NCBI RefSeq assembly: GCF_905220415.1
Contig: NC_059542.1
Coordinates: 7,750,001-7,814,000 of the forward strand
Origin: Colias croceus
Lineage: Eukaryota > Arthropoda > Insecta > Lepidoptera > Pieridae
DNA: 64,000 nt
Reading direction: 5' to 3'
Part shown: positions 1-13,900 of the stretch, piece by piece
How positions within the stretch are numbered: position 1 is the first letter of the stretch
How the letters are laid out: each line of letters opens with the position of its first letter
The notes under the pieces: model-generated
What the model was told of the DNA's origin: nothing
Seen by the model: only the letters and a program-made list of their open reading frames with translations
The model's database searches: none
Translations under genes and position numbers: made by a program

Positions 1-527
1 TTTTTTATTAAAAGAAAAAATCTTACAGAATATATATAATTTATTTCGTAGTATATTGAAACAAAAAGAAAATCTTTTAAAATATATTTATTTATCTATT
101 TATATACATACTACAGTATATTTTCCGTATAATTTATAAAAATAATGACCCGATTGTAAGGAGTATCGAATTGCTACAATGTTAATGCTTCTTAATTCAT
201 TTTAATTGGTAATTTTAAACCTGATAATACCAAATATTAAAAAAATACAATTGTAAACGTGCTGTTAAGTATTTTTAATTTTATAAAATAATCAAACGGC
301 CTACCTACTTGTAATATTTCAACAAAAAACAAAATATTATTTGAAAAGCCTTATGGCACATACCATAAATAAGCTCCGGTTATTTATGCAATATCAATAA
401 AAAAATTTAATGCTAAGAATACGGAAATAAAAAACAACAGGATTAAATTCAAAGTCAGCTCGTCACATACGCGAAGAAGCGAGAATCAAGCGGCAGTGTG
501 CATGAACACTCATTTCCTTCCCTGCTA
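1..527. other. AT-rich non-coding stretch
   Basis: Low-complexity AT-rich sequence with no ORF, RNA gene or recognisable repeat that I can support. Probably intronic or intergenic. Confidence 0.6.
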
Positions 528-711
528 AGGTTGCTTCTCCACCAATATTGTTCGAGGATGTGTAGCGAGGAATGTGTTTGTAAATAACCAATAGTATCGC
601 TTCAAACGCTAAACGCTTCATACTTCAAACTAAATGAATCGATATGATTGGTTATTTACAAACACATTCCTCGCTACACAACCTCGCACATTCTTGGTGG
701 AAAATCACCCT
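528..711. mobile_element. Hairpin MITE, Tc1/mariner type (TA target site)
   Basis: The two ends are long inverted repeats. The left end starts AGGTTGCTTCTCCACCA and the reverse complement of the right end starts AGGGTGATTTTCCACCA. The arms then stay near-identical for about 50 more bases, including the shared stretch GTGTAGCGAGGAATGTG and the following GTAAATAACCAAT. The unit is about 184 bp, has no coding capacity and is bordered by TA on both sides (526-527 and 712-713), as expected for a Tc1/mariner-mobilised MITE. The centre (about 600-640) is not inverted. The family name is unknown to me. Confidence 0.75.
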
Positions 712-713
712 TA

Positions 714-3700
714 GTCCGGATTAGACTGCTTTTCGCTTTGAGATTCGACAGCCTCTTCACAACAGTTTATGATTTAAATCTCATAAGACTTACGTGTTCC
801 CAATAACTCCCTAAATTTTTCATAAGCCCTGAATTTTCTTTAATGCTTACGATAATCCTTTCTTACTCTGAAAATGTTTGAATTTTGTTGATTCAGAATT
901 TTCGTGATCATCCTCAAGGATTTTTGTAATCCTTCAAGCTATTATTTTTAATGAACATAAAATGTTGCCATTATTTACCTATTCTGTGTATTTCTTCTTG
1001 TCGCGGTTAAAGATCCAAACATTTATTTGTAAAAACAAATATAATAGGTACACATCCATTTATCTGCTGTAAATAATAAATGTTAAGTATTGAGTTTATT
1101 ATTTTTATAAAAAACAGTCATTAGCTATGCATGTGTGAATATTGTCGTATTATTTTCTGCTTATTAAAAACAGTGACCTCATTTCACTTAAAAAAAAAAA
1201 AACGCAATCAACGTGAGTTCAGCATTTTAAAGAATTATAGGACTTAGCCGATGTACCTCTTGGATTAATTAACTAAGTCGTAAATGCAACAAGTCTGTAT
1301 TTGCGTTGCTCTTAAGAACGTCTGTCCCGTGTTTTATTATAGAAGCAGAATTAAATGAAACAGTTAAGTTCTTCGGGATCGAATTAGGTTTAATAAAGGT
1401 GGCGCAAGGAAAATTGTTCCGTATTCCTTGAAAATACAGGTGAATCTGCCGTTATCTTTATTTTATTAGATATTATGGACAGCAATAATGACGAACTAAT
1501 GACACTTTGAGATCCTCGTATATCGGTTTATGGTGATGATATATGAAGAATGAAACTAAATAATTGAACACTGCGCATTTCACAAATTTTTATTCTATAA
1601 GTTAATTATTATTTGGTATCTAGATATTTATTTAAATTTTATTGTTAACTTTCATATTTCCATGAAGAAAAATATAAGAAAACCCCGTATATTGTATTGA
1701 TTAATATTTTTTTATAATCTTTTACGTTCATCAAAATTGTTACTCGAGCACCAATCTATTACCTTAATATATCAATTTAGAGGGCATAAGATAATAAAAT
1801 CGCATTTGGGATTGACAAATTCGATGGTCCCGGTTGTCGAGTCCTCATGTTGCACAGAATGGTTCAATCTGTAAAAACATTTGTTCGAAAGTGAATCATA
1901 TGTGGATTAAGTTTAAGATGAAGTTTTCCGTGAAGCTGATGGCTTGTACGGAAGCGGCCTAATGATAGCGAGGAGTACAATAGCACGTTGTCCTTGTTAT
2001 TGGTATCTGACCTGACCGCTACGAGCGATTTGTCCAAATGAGACCCCGATCTTTTTGGCCGCTTCCTACATTTTTTTCATTCATTGCCCGCCTCTGATAT
2101 ATTTGAAAGGAATTAGAGCAACTCGGAGGGCTGTTACGATGAGAGCGTATTTTTAAGAGACGAATATTTTATAGAGATAAGGTAATATGAAACAATGTTG
2201 CTTAGGTATGTTAAGTTCATACTTATATAGACAATTTTGCTTTACGAAGAAATATCACACAGGAATACAACTGTTTCATTACATAATACTGAAAAAATGT
2301 ACTACTAAAAATTAAATCATATTGCTCTTGAGCAATATTAATTTTACAGATTGATCGAGAGCCCGCACAAAGCGTTCGGATAAAATTGTTATAATTTTTT
2401 GTAGCGGCCGATTAAAAAGGTCCAAAGTAATCCTTAATCCCGTTCACCGCCAATTAATCTTCGTTACCGGCGGTTGTTAGCCGAATTGGTGACGATGGCT
2501 CTGATTTGTCGTTCACGCGTACGTGGACGCAATACGATAATCCGAGCTACCGAGATCCGACCAAAATATTATGGGCCTATGAATTGATTCTTTTATAATT
2601 GGTTATATTGCTTGAAATTAAACTACAAACGTCGTAATACGTATGATATTGCCTATATTTCAATATATTAATATTCAAATATGTATAGGCAAATAAGATC
2701 CTCGTTAATGCTTGCCTTACCTTTTCATAAAATAAATACTCGTATATATGAGTTGAAATATACTTCAAAGATCGATTAAGAAGTAATACCATAAAGTACT
2801 TGAAATGAAAAAGTACTGAAGAAATAACTAGATATTATTTGATTTCAAACAAAATATTAACAAGGAATTTGAATAGGCTGAACCGAATATTGTATTTAAG
2901 CATCAGGGATAAAAGGAGCCCTCGTTTTATTTATAATCTCGTAACAATTATTCATGTATTCACCAATTATAATATAATGAGACATCTTAATTGAAATTCT
3001 ATTTCAAAAAATATTCGGTACCAACTAAATAAATAACATAAACGAACAAATATAATATAAGTGAAGTAAGGGCATTACAAAAACCTTATTATTGCTAATT
3101 AGTAGTATTATTCATCTAAATGGCTTTCAAACAATCATATTTAAGAGAATTTAATTTGAAGCCTGAAGAAATTCTATTACATTGTAATAATATACCCCAA
3201 TTAGACCGAAGGTAAAACGCGTGGTTTCTGCCGGGAGGAATGTACGCAAATTTAGTATATTTCGGGTTAAACAGTATGTAAATAAAGTAAATGTACAGTA
3301 CTATCTCTAATCGAGTAAGAAAATTACAGATACGAGTTAAAAATAGATTTGGAAGTGAATTAATATTTGACAGAAAAATGGAATTGATGGTTTCAATATC
3401 ATAATTATATTTAGAAGCTTTGATTGATGATACATAAATGTCTGATTCGGTATAGGCAGTATGTAAGCGAGGTTCAAACACGCCACTGCCCCGCCCGCCT
3501 AATGTTTAATTCGCGTTACTGTGACAACTTTCACATTTTTCCAAATTGTGTTTTCGTGTTCGACCGAGTTTTCCTTATAAATACTGTTATTAAGATAGCG
3601 ACTCAGTGACAGGTGCTAATGTGGAAGTATCAACTCCATTTGTATAATAGCGTTGACAATGTACGGCACACTTTAATCTTTGAATTTTAGATTATTATTT

Positions 3701-6700
3701 TGTGTATAGTACACTACTGAATCTGAAAAGATCATTACCCTTTAGAAAGTATAGATAAATCAGCTATTGCTTCAAAATTACACGTAGGTAAAATTTAAAG
3801 TTTTTTTTTTTTTTGGAATACTTTAATTAATTCAGACGATAATAATTAAGGGCTTGAAAATGTTCTAATTTTTAAATTAAAAATTTTATACATTTTATTT
3901 GAGCGATTTTTAAATTTTAAATCAATCTCGTAATTTCAATAAATTATATCTATTACGAAGAATCTTAGAGTAAATTAGACTGGGGACTACTACAGAAGGT
4001 GGAGCGTATCTCGATTAGTAATTTTATGGATAAATGAGCAAAATCTTTAAGCGTAATTATGCGGATATACCGTCGTCGTAAAAGATATAAAAAGCATTGT
4101 TAAGCATGAGTCGCCAACTTGTATTAGGTTTGTTATATATATTGTATAGTCAATTTATATATAGTCCATTTTCTACTTCACTGATATTAGTAATGTTGTA
4201 GGTCTACAATATTTTTTGAATTATATAAAAGCTTTCAAATATAAAGTTACATTTTTATAACATTACAAAACCATAAAGATGGCTCGACAAGGCATGAGAC
4301 ACGAAAGATAGGCCTTCATTGCTGGATCTATCGTCATATGGTTTGAAAAAATTCTGAGGTGGAACGGAATAATGAGTACAGAGTCTTTGTCACGGGCGTT
4401 TTCCCTCGAAATTAAATTGTAATGATGATGCGCCTCGGTACTTCGCTCGCGACCCCCGTTATTAAGTTCCCTACCGACTTGAGGTCAAAACAAGTACCTA
4501 TCGTTAAATATTCTCTAGTATTCCAGCTGTCATAGATATGAAAAGAATTGGGTTGAGCGGTCTTTGGACGTTGCCAAAATGAAGAATGAAATATTATCGT
4601 GTCATCGCATTTAAAAGTTATGGTCCAACTGTTTTCGTTTGTCGCTTTTATAATCGAAACTTTAGAGAGACGTTTATTTTTCTTCTTGTGGGGCTTACAC
4701 TTTAAATTATACATAATATAATTAAACTACCAATATCTTACATAACATATTTCATAATTAATCAGAAACTAGCGTGGTCTATGTATTTAATGTTATCTAT
4801 ACGTTTGTGTTAAAGAGTTCTAGTTTTACTTATCTATAACAAAAACAATATGACTTTCCAGTAAATAGACATATTAACATAATTTTCATATCAACTCACA
4901 GAAACTCCAACACATTATAAGTATAGGTAATATTTTATATTCAAAACAAGCTAAACACGGTCAACCGCAAGACGACGCGTGGCGGCATGAGTGATGCTCA
5001 TTCATTTACCGATGGCAAAGGAAGTCATTTGAATAATGATACCAACTCTCTACAACGAGGGTTGTGTCGACACATTTTGGTACATTTGAAAAAACTTCAA
5101 TACATTCTGAGACTATAACAAACACAATGCTTTTGACTAGATTATAATTATACATAAAATTTCGAGCATGTTTGACTCTTTTGTAAAAATGCATTTCAAT
5201 GCAATAAGGATAATAATTTAGAATGATATTATATAATATAGGATTATTAACAATACATCTGTATAATTGCACAATTTAGAAATTGAAATCATCAGAAGGC
5301 TGGAAAAGTTTTAACGGCTTCCCTAAAAGAATTTTAATTAAAAAGTTACTCGAAGTATCCATAATAGAATATGTAATCTGTTGTAAATTAATTTATAATT
5401 GGCTGCCAGCGGCTACTACGAATCTTATGTAATATACACCAATTCGAATACAATATAACTCTATACATTTATAGCAATCACACATCGTAACAATGGAAAT
5501 ATAAAATTGATGAAGTATTTGGAAATGATATGGATCAATTTTTATTGTGAAGAGAATGCTCGATTTATTCATTTTACTTTGATGATGTTTCAAATGAAAA
5601 TGCAGTTAAAAACAAACGATTGACAAATTCTATGAGTAAAGATACAATGCCTTATTAGGCCAGTAATTAAACTATTTCCACATTAAAGTTCATTACATTA
5701 ACAAAATTATTTGGATATATTACATTAGCGTTAAATATATTAGGTATAGGTCTAGTATAGTCTAAGAACCAATACATAATAGACGATGCAATTGACGCTC
5801 ATCATTGAGTAATTAATACAAATTGTATCCATGCTATTGTTATTGTAAAAGGCATAATGTCCAGGTTTGATCGCATATTGTGTACAACAGACTCTAATTT
5901 AATATGCAACGAATTTAATAGTTAATGTTCGCGACGCTGAGCAAGCTCGTGTGTTCGCAAATTACTCCGCACTTATACTCAGGAGGATATCTTGTGTGAA
6001 TTTATGTGTGTACTTCTGCACGGCTTAGGTAGCTTCCAATTTGATTTATAAGTAGGATTTTTATAGCTATATTATTATGGCCGATGTGAAACAAAGGTAT
6101 AAAGTTAATCTATATGTTTGTATAATTATTTATTGATAACAGATAATGAGACAATAGGTGAGGCAGAAAGCATTAGTTATACAATAAAACTAAGAATTTA
6201 ATGAAATGTTATTATGGTGTTGTGTAAAGAGCACTTGACTATTTTGACAACGAAAGACCAATTTTAGTTTTAGGTTCGAATGTTTAAAGGAAATTTCCAG
6301 TCTAATATACCTATATATAAATATTTCGTTCACATTTCATAACCTACAAAGTTTAAATAAATCGATAAAGGTATTGAATACAATAACATTATTTTCACTT
6401 GACCTGTACATTGGCCCACTCAAATAAACCTTAGTTAGCAAATCTATAAATGTCCTGACTCCAGTACCTTTTGTAGTCTGCCAACAGGCGCCATAAGAAC
6501 GGAATTAAACCCTACTTGACACGTTTTTTACCTTCCGCTTTAAACGGAACTGAAATACCCTCCCCTGTATGTGAAATAACGCCACTTTTACCTCAATTCC
6601 AAATTTGCTTCGTTGTCAAATCCATGCAAAATATATTGCGCCGAAGTTTTTAATGATCACACCCTTTTATACACATTTTGCGAGTTGATTTTCATTTTCG

Positions 6701-7259
6701 GTGACTTTAAATCTGATAGGGACGGAATTCAATTGTGACACAACAGGCCTATTCGTTTAATTAATGCCAAATAACCAACTTTATTATTGCACACGTGTTT
6801 AACACAATAAGTTATCTTATTAAAAAATATACGTCAAAAGAAAATGTTTATATTCTAATCGTGCTTTTTAGACCTTGTTGAAGCAAATTATTTTTGTTTT
6901 AAATGTTTACTATGCAGTTCAATCACAAAGGTATTCTAGATTTACTTAATTTCAAGAACCAAATTAAGTGATTTACAACATAGCTTAAACTAAAATCTAG
7001 GTTACTTTATTCGCAATGAAGCGAACAATACTTTAGCACTTAACTCAAATCCCACTTTACTTAGCAAATCACGACATATTTGCTTACTCTTGCTCTACTC
7101 AGTTTTATTTATTCACAAAGCTTCAAAAGATAATTTTACACCTACGTAGGTCATACAAAATCTTGTTAAACGAACGCACAAAACGATTATCTTAGCGCAT
7201 TACAGAATTATACATTTGTGCAATTGTCTGTTTCCCATGGTGAATATTTCACACACGTT
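714..7259. other. Long AT-rich non-coding stretch
   Basis: No supported gene. It holds an A13 run at 1190-1202 and a T14 run at 3801-3814, which could be tails of old retroposons, but I recognise no element body beside either. Minus-strand ORFs of 121 codons (3116-3481) and 100 codons (4412-4714) have no recognisable motif, no matching splice context and AT-driven composition. I treat them as chance. The stretch is most likely intron. Confidence 0.5.
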
Positions 7260-7269
7260 TAGAAGAAGT

Positions 7270-7450
7270 TTTCTCATCGGTTGCGGCGCACAGCCATGGC
7301 AATGCACTTTCGCTGACCCCTTGCCTCTCACGAGCTGCATCTCTGTCACTCTATGAGCTTTCTCCATCTTTCCTCTCATTCGTGTGCCGTTGCGCCCGCG
7401 CTTCCCGGTTGCTAAGGTAATAACATTCTACGATGCACCGCGTCGTCGGC
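7270..7450. other. G+C-richer patch, possible minus-strand exon
   Basis: This patch is clearly less AT-rich than its surroundings. On the minus strand an acceptor-like TTATTACCTTAG is followed by about 85 nt that is open in one frame and then by a donor-like CTC|GTGAGA (around 7333). That frame stays open past the donor to a stop near 7210. It resembles no protein I know. It could be a conserved non-coding element, a UTR exon or an old repeat. Confidence 0.2.
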
Positions 7451-10400
7451 CTGGAACGGGTTCTACCGGCGACTTCGACGATTACTTGTACAGAAACAAT
7501 AGTTACCACGGACATATTTAACTGACTGCTTTACGATTTATTCCAAATCATACCGACTTATATTTAGCCAGCCTTAAATCAGACTTGATGGAACTTCGAA
7601 ATTGCTTTTGCTTATATGAAAATCTAAATTGCTTGCGCTAATTGCTCCTGATATCCTGGTATTGTAAAATTAAAAATTGTGTGCAATAAAGAATATATAA
7701 ATAAATAAATTATGTAATAGTGGCAACGGATCATAGAGGTCGCTCACGTATTTTTCTATTAATAATTTTAATTACGTCAGTAATCATTCAAAAGAGTTTA
7801 GCCAGTCTAATATTTTAAATAGGTACAGTTGGATTTATTTTCCTATGAACTTGCAGATGAAACAATGTTGCAGTAGATCTTTTTTAACAAGCAGAATACC
7901 ACCATCAGTATTCTGTAAACTGGGAATGCAATCATGTAGTATGGCAGTAATGAACTGACTGCCACTCGTATCACACACAAAAAAGTACTTTACATGCTGT
8001 TAACAATGCGACTGCGCGTTCCATGTATCTTTCCATAACAACAACTTTGTTAGGCGCGGAAACTTCGCTCGATCTTTGCAACATTCTATCTTATTTCACT
8101 ATCGCTTTACATTCCAGATGAATGGATTTGTAGCGTATTTGTCATTCCAACTGACTGACTTGTGTTAAGCTACATTTAAAAAGCTCAAATATTGTTCAAT
8201 GCATTATGCACCTATGCATGTAACTTTAATCATATACTTCGCAACGTAAAACCTGCATAAAACTCTATCGGATGACAGGGTTATTTCGACTTTAACAATC
8301 AAATATTTAGGATGACATTCGTTAGTATCACACTCAGGAGGACCGCGACCTAGACTTCAAGTATTTCGCTAGTCTATTAAAAGGGTAAAAGCTCGCGAGA
8401 CCGTTGTTGTATTTTGAAACATACGCCGGTGTATTTGAGTACATATTTGTTTTCTTTCCGCGGTCGAGTAAGAGGGCTTCCGACTAGCAACATTCCATCG
8501 CACAATGAGTAATTTAAAAATTCAAAACATTCGTCGACGCTTCGCGTACGAGAAGCGATCCTACGAGAGCGGCTTGGCAATTTATACTATCTGCTTACAC
8601 AGTACACAACATCGACACATTTTCAATGGAAAACGACGTATGTAATTACCACATAGATACGTATCTACTGTATAACTTTGATGAAACCTCGAGCACGATA
8701 TAACACTTAAAATTCTGTAGGTATTGAGTATATTAAAATGTACAATAGAAATAAGTTTTTTTTGTATCGACTCACAAACTGAACACCACGAAAAGAAGTC
8801 AAAGTTTTTCAAAAGCCAACCGCGTGTTTGATGCTAATTGATAAACATGCACTGACGCTCACGAACGCTCACTAGTGTGGGTACCTACTACCATGCTACT
8901 ACTTGTAAATTAAATTCTGCCGACTCGCATATTCGAACTATTTTTGCGAGTACTGCGGCCGTGAATTTTCATTTTAAAATAATCAATTCAATTAATTTGA
9001 ACAATTTTTCAATACGATGCTTTTGCAGTGCATTTACGCTCGTTAATCAAGCTACAAATATATCGTTAATTACCCAATATCCAGTTGAAGTGAACGTTGG
9101 ATACAAAACAATTTCGTAGAAATTGGAATTCCTACGCAATTACTTTGTATTGAAATATTACCTATATTAATTAACAACACTATTTTGTTTACGCTCACAG
9201 CACATCCTACTTTATTTCACATGCAATAATTTTGCACTAAAAATTGAAATGAGGTAGCTCGGTTTGTAATTCGCTGAGTGGATGAAATTGCTCGGAATAA
9301 AATACCTGGATACCTCTAAGAGAATATAAATCTTAAATTGATAGTGTGAAGTTACAGTTTACGGTTTCAGAAAATTATTTTCGTTATAGAAATTAAAGAA
9401 TTTTGAGCTTTAAGTCAATAAAGTGAGTGTTTAAATTGGTTCGTGGTTGGGTAATTCGGATTTTTCGCTGCATCGCGTAGTGGAAAGATATAAGTGTGAG
9501 GCGGCAAAAACTGTGCCGTAATTAGTCTTCCGACTCGAACCGTGAACAGACGGGAAGTCAAGTGCTACCGGCCGATGTACTGGGCTCTACTTATTCAAAT
9601 GCGTGTTGCATTGAAATCACTAACATCGGTACTGCGCGAAATTTCCTGGTGGCTGGTGCTATCTATCCTGCATGCGTACCGTACGCAGCTTTCGAATTTT
9701 ATGAATAATTATATACTATGTATTTTTTCATTCATATTGAAATAAAGAAAATTAGTGGAAAATTGATGATGCGGGCATGCTCGACCGCGTATTCAATAAT
9801 TACGATTATATAATTCAATAATGTATATTTATTATTAGAGATAGTTACTGCAGATATTATAATGCATTAACTGTTAACACTATCTTTCTGTATTTAGTAT
9901 GAGAGTCACAACAAAAATAAACATAGAGCGGGTTCAGAGTATTTGGTTGGACCGTTTTAATAACCCTTAAATGTGGAATTGTGTAAATGTATAAAATGGG
10001 TACAAAAACGAATAATTCGTTACATTGATTAGAATCACAGCATGAAGTCTCTTGAATGAGCCCAAACCTCTTGGCGGGATGTAAGTACACGAGTTTTTTT
10101 GCTCTTAAAATTCACAAACTTGGAATACCGTAAATACAATTACGCTGAAGATATAAAGGGCTCTTATCTGCTTTGACCTTCCCTGATTTAATTCTATTAC
10201 GTCTTTCAAAGTAAAGATTCATGTAATGAAAATATAAACGAATATATTTGATATTACAACCTAATATAATCACACTTAATGGCAATAGGACATTTGTATA
10301 TTCCTTTTCATTCCAATCTGAATGGGATTCAGAAATTGAGTGTATAGGAACTCAAGGAAAAAATGTTTACATGTAGTTACGAGAGTTGGAAAAGCGAAAA

Positions 10401-10897
10401 AAGCGGAGTAACTTTGCGGATTGCGAGTTTCGCTTTGATACTTTTGCAAGTATGAAAATCTTGTTGATTAACTCTTCGAGTCTTTTAAGATTGTACTTAC
10501 AGTTTATTTTTTTGGTCTTACTAAGAAGAAACTTTATGACTGAATTTCATCATAAAATGCAAATGGAATGATAAAGAAATTAATTCGCAAATAAGTATTG
10601 AGTCTAGTTCCAGGATTTCTAAAGAAATATCGAATTTATTTGCATGAATTGTTTTTGACAATTAACACAATTTTTCCTAACTTATCACAATCTTTATGAT
10701 ATAAAAAAACCACGAGAATTGAAAGAAATTAAGAGCTATTAAGATATTTGATTTCACGTAAGCATACGTAGTATTTTAAATTAAAAGTGCACGATAATAT
10801 AAAAATTACATGACATTAAAACAAGATAACTCAATGTTTGTAATTAATATGTAAATAAATAAGTATAGAATAAATGTAAACATATTTGTCAACTTAC
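7451..10897. other. AT-rich non-coding stretch with unrecognised small ORFs
   Basis: Small ORFs at 8377-8580 (minus), 8877-9119 (plus) and 9542-9745 (plus) sit in slightly less AT-rich sequence, but none shows a domain, signal or splice structure I recognise. No RNA gene or transposon was identified. Confidence 0.4.
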
Positions 10898-10954
10898 CGT
10901 ATCGGACGCTGTGTAGCGCCCGTTGCTGCACTCAAGTAGTGAAGATTCACTCAC
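10898..10954 (-). other. Candidate recursive splice site with 57-nt RS-exon (or micro-exon)
   Basis: Read on the minus strand, a pyrimidine-rich acceptor (AATCTTCTTTTCAG) is joined directly to GTGAGT, so a 3' and a 5' splice site share one junction at 10954/10955. Fifty-seven nucleotides later comes a second good donor, ACG|GTAAGTT, at 10898/10897. Juxtaposed AG|GT sites of this kind are the hallmark of ratchet points in long insect introns, and a downstream donor defines an RS-exon. The 57 nt are also exactly 19 codons open in a single frame, VSESSLLECSNGRYTASDT, with stops in the other two frames. A normal phase-0 cassette micro-exon is therefore an equal alternative. I do not recognise the peptide. 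If real, the host gene runs on the minus strand and could begin at the island at 38.8 kb. Confidence 0.4.
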
Positions 10955-13900
10955 CTGAAAAGAAGATTTTTATTACATTTCATTCATACTTTCAATGCCT
11001 TAAACTTACGTAGAGTCTTCACGATTGAAGAACATGATTCAATTATATTATTCGTACGCCGTAAGCATTTTTCTTTTAGCAACATTATTCGGAGCAAAAT
11101 AACAGTACATTCCGCAAATAAATTAGGTTATCCAATGGAACGTATAATAGAAAAATAATCTGGTATCTAATAACTATTGGTCTAATTGTTAGTGCGTATA
11201 ATCGTAGATCGGCTAAACCACGGCTAAACAATAACAAGGCTAACTCGATATAACGATAGCCTTTGTAAACGCGATATTTCAAGTGTGTAATGTTGCAGCT
11301 CACAATTCACAGGGCGGAGGGATACCACAATCTCCGCTTAACTTCATTATGTTAGCGAATTGCTAAACGTTCCATTGTTGGCCGGCTTCGTCTGTAGGCC
11401 CAGACTGTTACCCATGCAAATAGCTATCAAATTGTCTTGAGTATTCACGTTTCATTTGAACCTGGTGTCCGTCAATGGAGCACGAATAAAGGATACATTT
11501 TGGAAGACATAGGAGATCTTTTACTGCTAATTAATTACTAATGTATTTATACGTTAATTGATATTTTATCGGTGCTTAGTAGCAATTTATTGCAGTAATT
11601 TTTACTTTAATAACAAAAAAAAACATAGTAATCCTAAAACGTTCCTTTTAATAAAATATTTCGTACGAAATATTGTTCTCCATAACATATCAGACGAAAC
11701 TTGCGCCAGTACGGATTGTTCACACCAGCCTATCGAGCTTAACAAGATCATAATTGATTATTAATAAGCTGATATACTTCGTCATAAATAAACATAACAG
11801 AATATTCGCTTTGCGAGAAGCATTATAACAAAATAATATTCCGATAACATGAAAACCGAGTCTATCACGGTCGTAGTGTAGAGGGTAAATGATTTTGCAT
11901 TAATAGCCGTTCCACACACAAAGACCGCCAGGAGAATGGAATCTAAACCCATTATATATTGGCGCTGTATGCTATTGAAACCAGATTCACTCACTATACC
12001 TTGATCTGTGAATAGCTATTCCAGAAAATACATACATATAGTAGATATGTGGCGCACATCGTGTACACAAATACGGATGCGATTTCCTTAAATCCACCGA
12101 TGACGTTTCTATGTAATTTTAAAAATCAAGCGCTTGTGATCGTATTAATAACTCAAATTAAGCCATGATTGAATTATTACCGCCAAAAATTAGTTTATCC
12201 ATCGCGAAACCCATCGCGGTTTTTAACATCTCGTTATTTGCGCTGTTTAATTAAAGTAATAACCAAATGGACATTGGAAACGTATAAAATGTTAATAAAA
12301 CTTTGTTGATGGACTATTTTTTTGAAATGTGTACGGAGATCGGTTACTGAATTGAAAGACATAACTATTGAATAAATTCAATAGAACGTGCATCGGCTAA
12401 GCTGGAATTCATATTGAAAAATCCCGTTCCTATATTAATAACTGACATTTAAAAATCAGAGATGAATTTTCGAAAAAGCAGTGAATGTGTGTTTTTGATG
12501 TAAATATTATGACCGTCGACAAGTTACTAAACCATTATTTATACTAGTGAAACGCGGTAAAATTTACTAATATTAGTATTTTACTTGTTGACGACAAAGC
12601 CGAAAATGAAAAGGGATTTATTATATCAACCTTTATACTTATTACTGTATAAACCTATTATTATATATTATTGTAGAGATAGATTCTATTTTCCTTATAA
12701 ATGTTAGAATTATAATGTCTCCTAAGCTTAAAGCGTAAAAAAATCCACAATAAATACGCAATTTTGTTAAAAGCCCATAATATAACGTTTCGTTAATATT
12801 CTACTATGTTTTTGTGGCTAATGACGCAGAAAATGACTTCATGTTATATTCGATAACTATAAGCAACAATATTTTAATAAAATTGAAAGTTCAAGAAATG
12901 GTTACTATGTGAGTTACAGTCAAGAATTAAAAAAGTTAAGAAAATTCATAACCACTTTAAAAATTATATAAAACATGAATACGTGAGTACAATTTACTCA
13001 CATTTTACGCCTGTATGAAGAAAGCTTTTCACTTGACAGGCTATAAAAGTGTCTTGGTGCCACGGTGAGAATGAGCTCTAAACTTTAGAATATAGCTGTA
13101 TGCAGCTTAATACCTTGATCAATTATCTCTACTCTAGATTCTAATTACAAAACTTAATCTTATTCAATTTTTAAGTTTCAGGTGTGTAGAAAAAACCTGG
13201 GAAAGATGATATATTATATGTATAAGTAGACTTATGAAAACGGAAAAAAAGGATCCTTTAATAATAATTAATTCAATAACAATACCTTAAGGTTATTATT
13301 CAATAATTGACATTGATAATCGTATCAGTATTTAATATCTTTCTCTTTTAATTTATATAATATATGAAAAGATATCGCTTATTTTCAGTTGTAAATAAAA
13401 CTAGTTTTCAAGATTCCAAATTTACATTGTAATAAATATTTTCAAAAAAATTTTTTTAGGTATCGTAATTTGAATAAGTTTGTTAATTATAGTTGACATA
13501 CAAATGATTACTAATCTGATGTCGACATGCAAACTTTATACTTATTAAATTTTAAACAAGGACTAGAGCGAGCGGTGCGTTGTCATATTAACTCCAAACT
13601 CCGGAAAAATAACAGAAGTTATAGATTCTTATAGATATAGACTTTTAAAATAGGATCAATACATAATAATTTACTTATTAAAATTACAGTACAAAATTTA
13701 TTCACCAAATGATTGCTAAAATAAGAAAAAAAACAGTAAAATTTCTTACAAAATATTTCAAGTCTAACGAGAGTTGTACAGTTTTTTACTCGAGGCTTCT
13801 AAGAAGCAAAGATCCCTATTTGTAATTCCAATAACCAGCAGACTGACTCGATTCTATATAGTCAAATATATGCAGTCTAATCGTAAACTTTAATAGCCTA

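Noticed and set aside
3116..3481. 121-codon minus ORF
   Set aside because: No recognisable domain, Ile/Asn/Tyr-rich composition typical of AT-rich chance ORFs, and no splice or promoter context.
4412..4714. 100-codon minus ORF
   Set aside because: More balanced composition than most, but no family resemblance, and it stands alone without exon signals.
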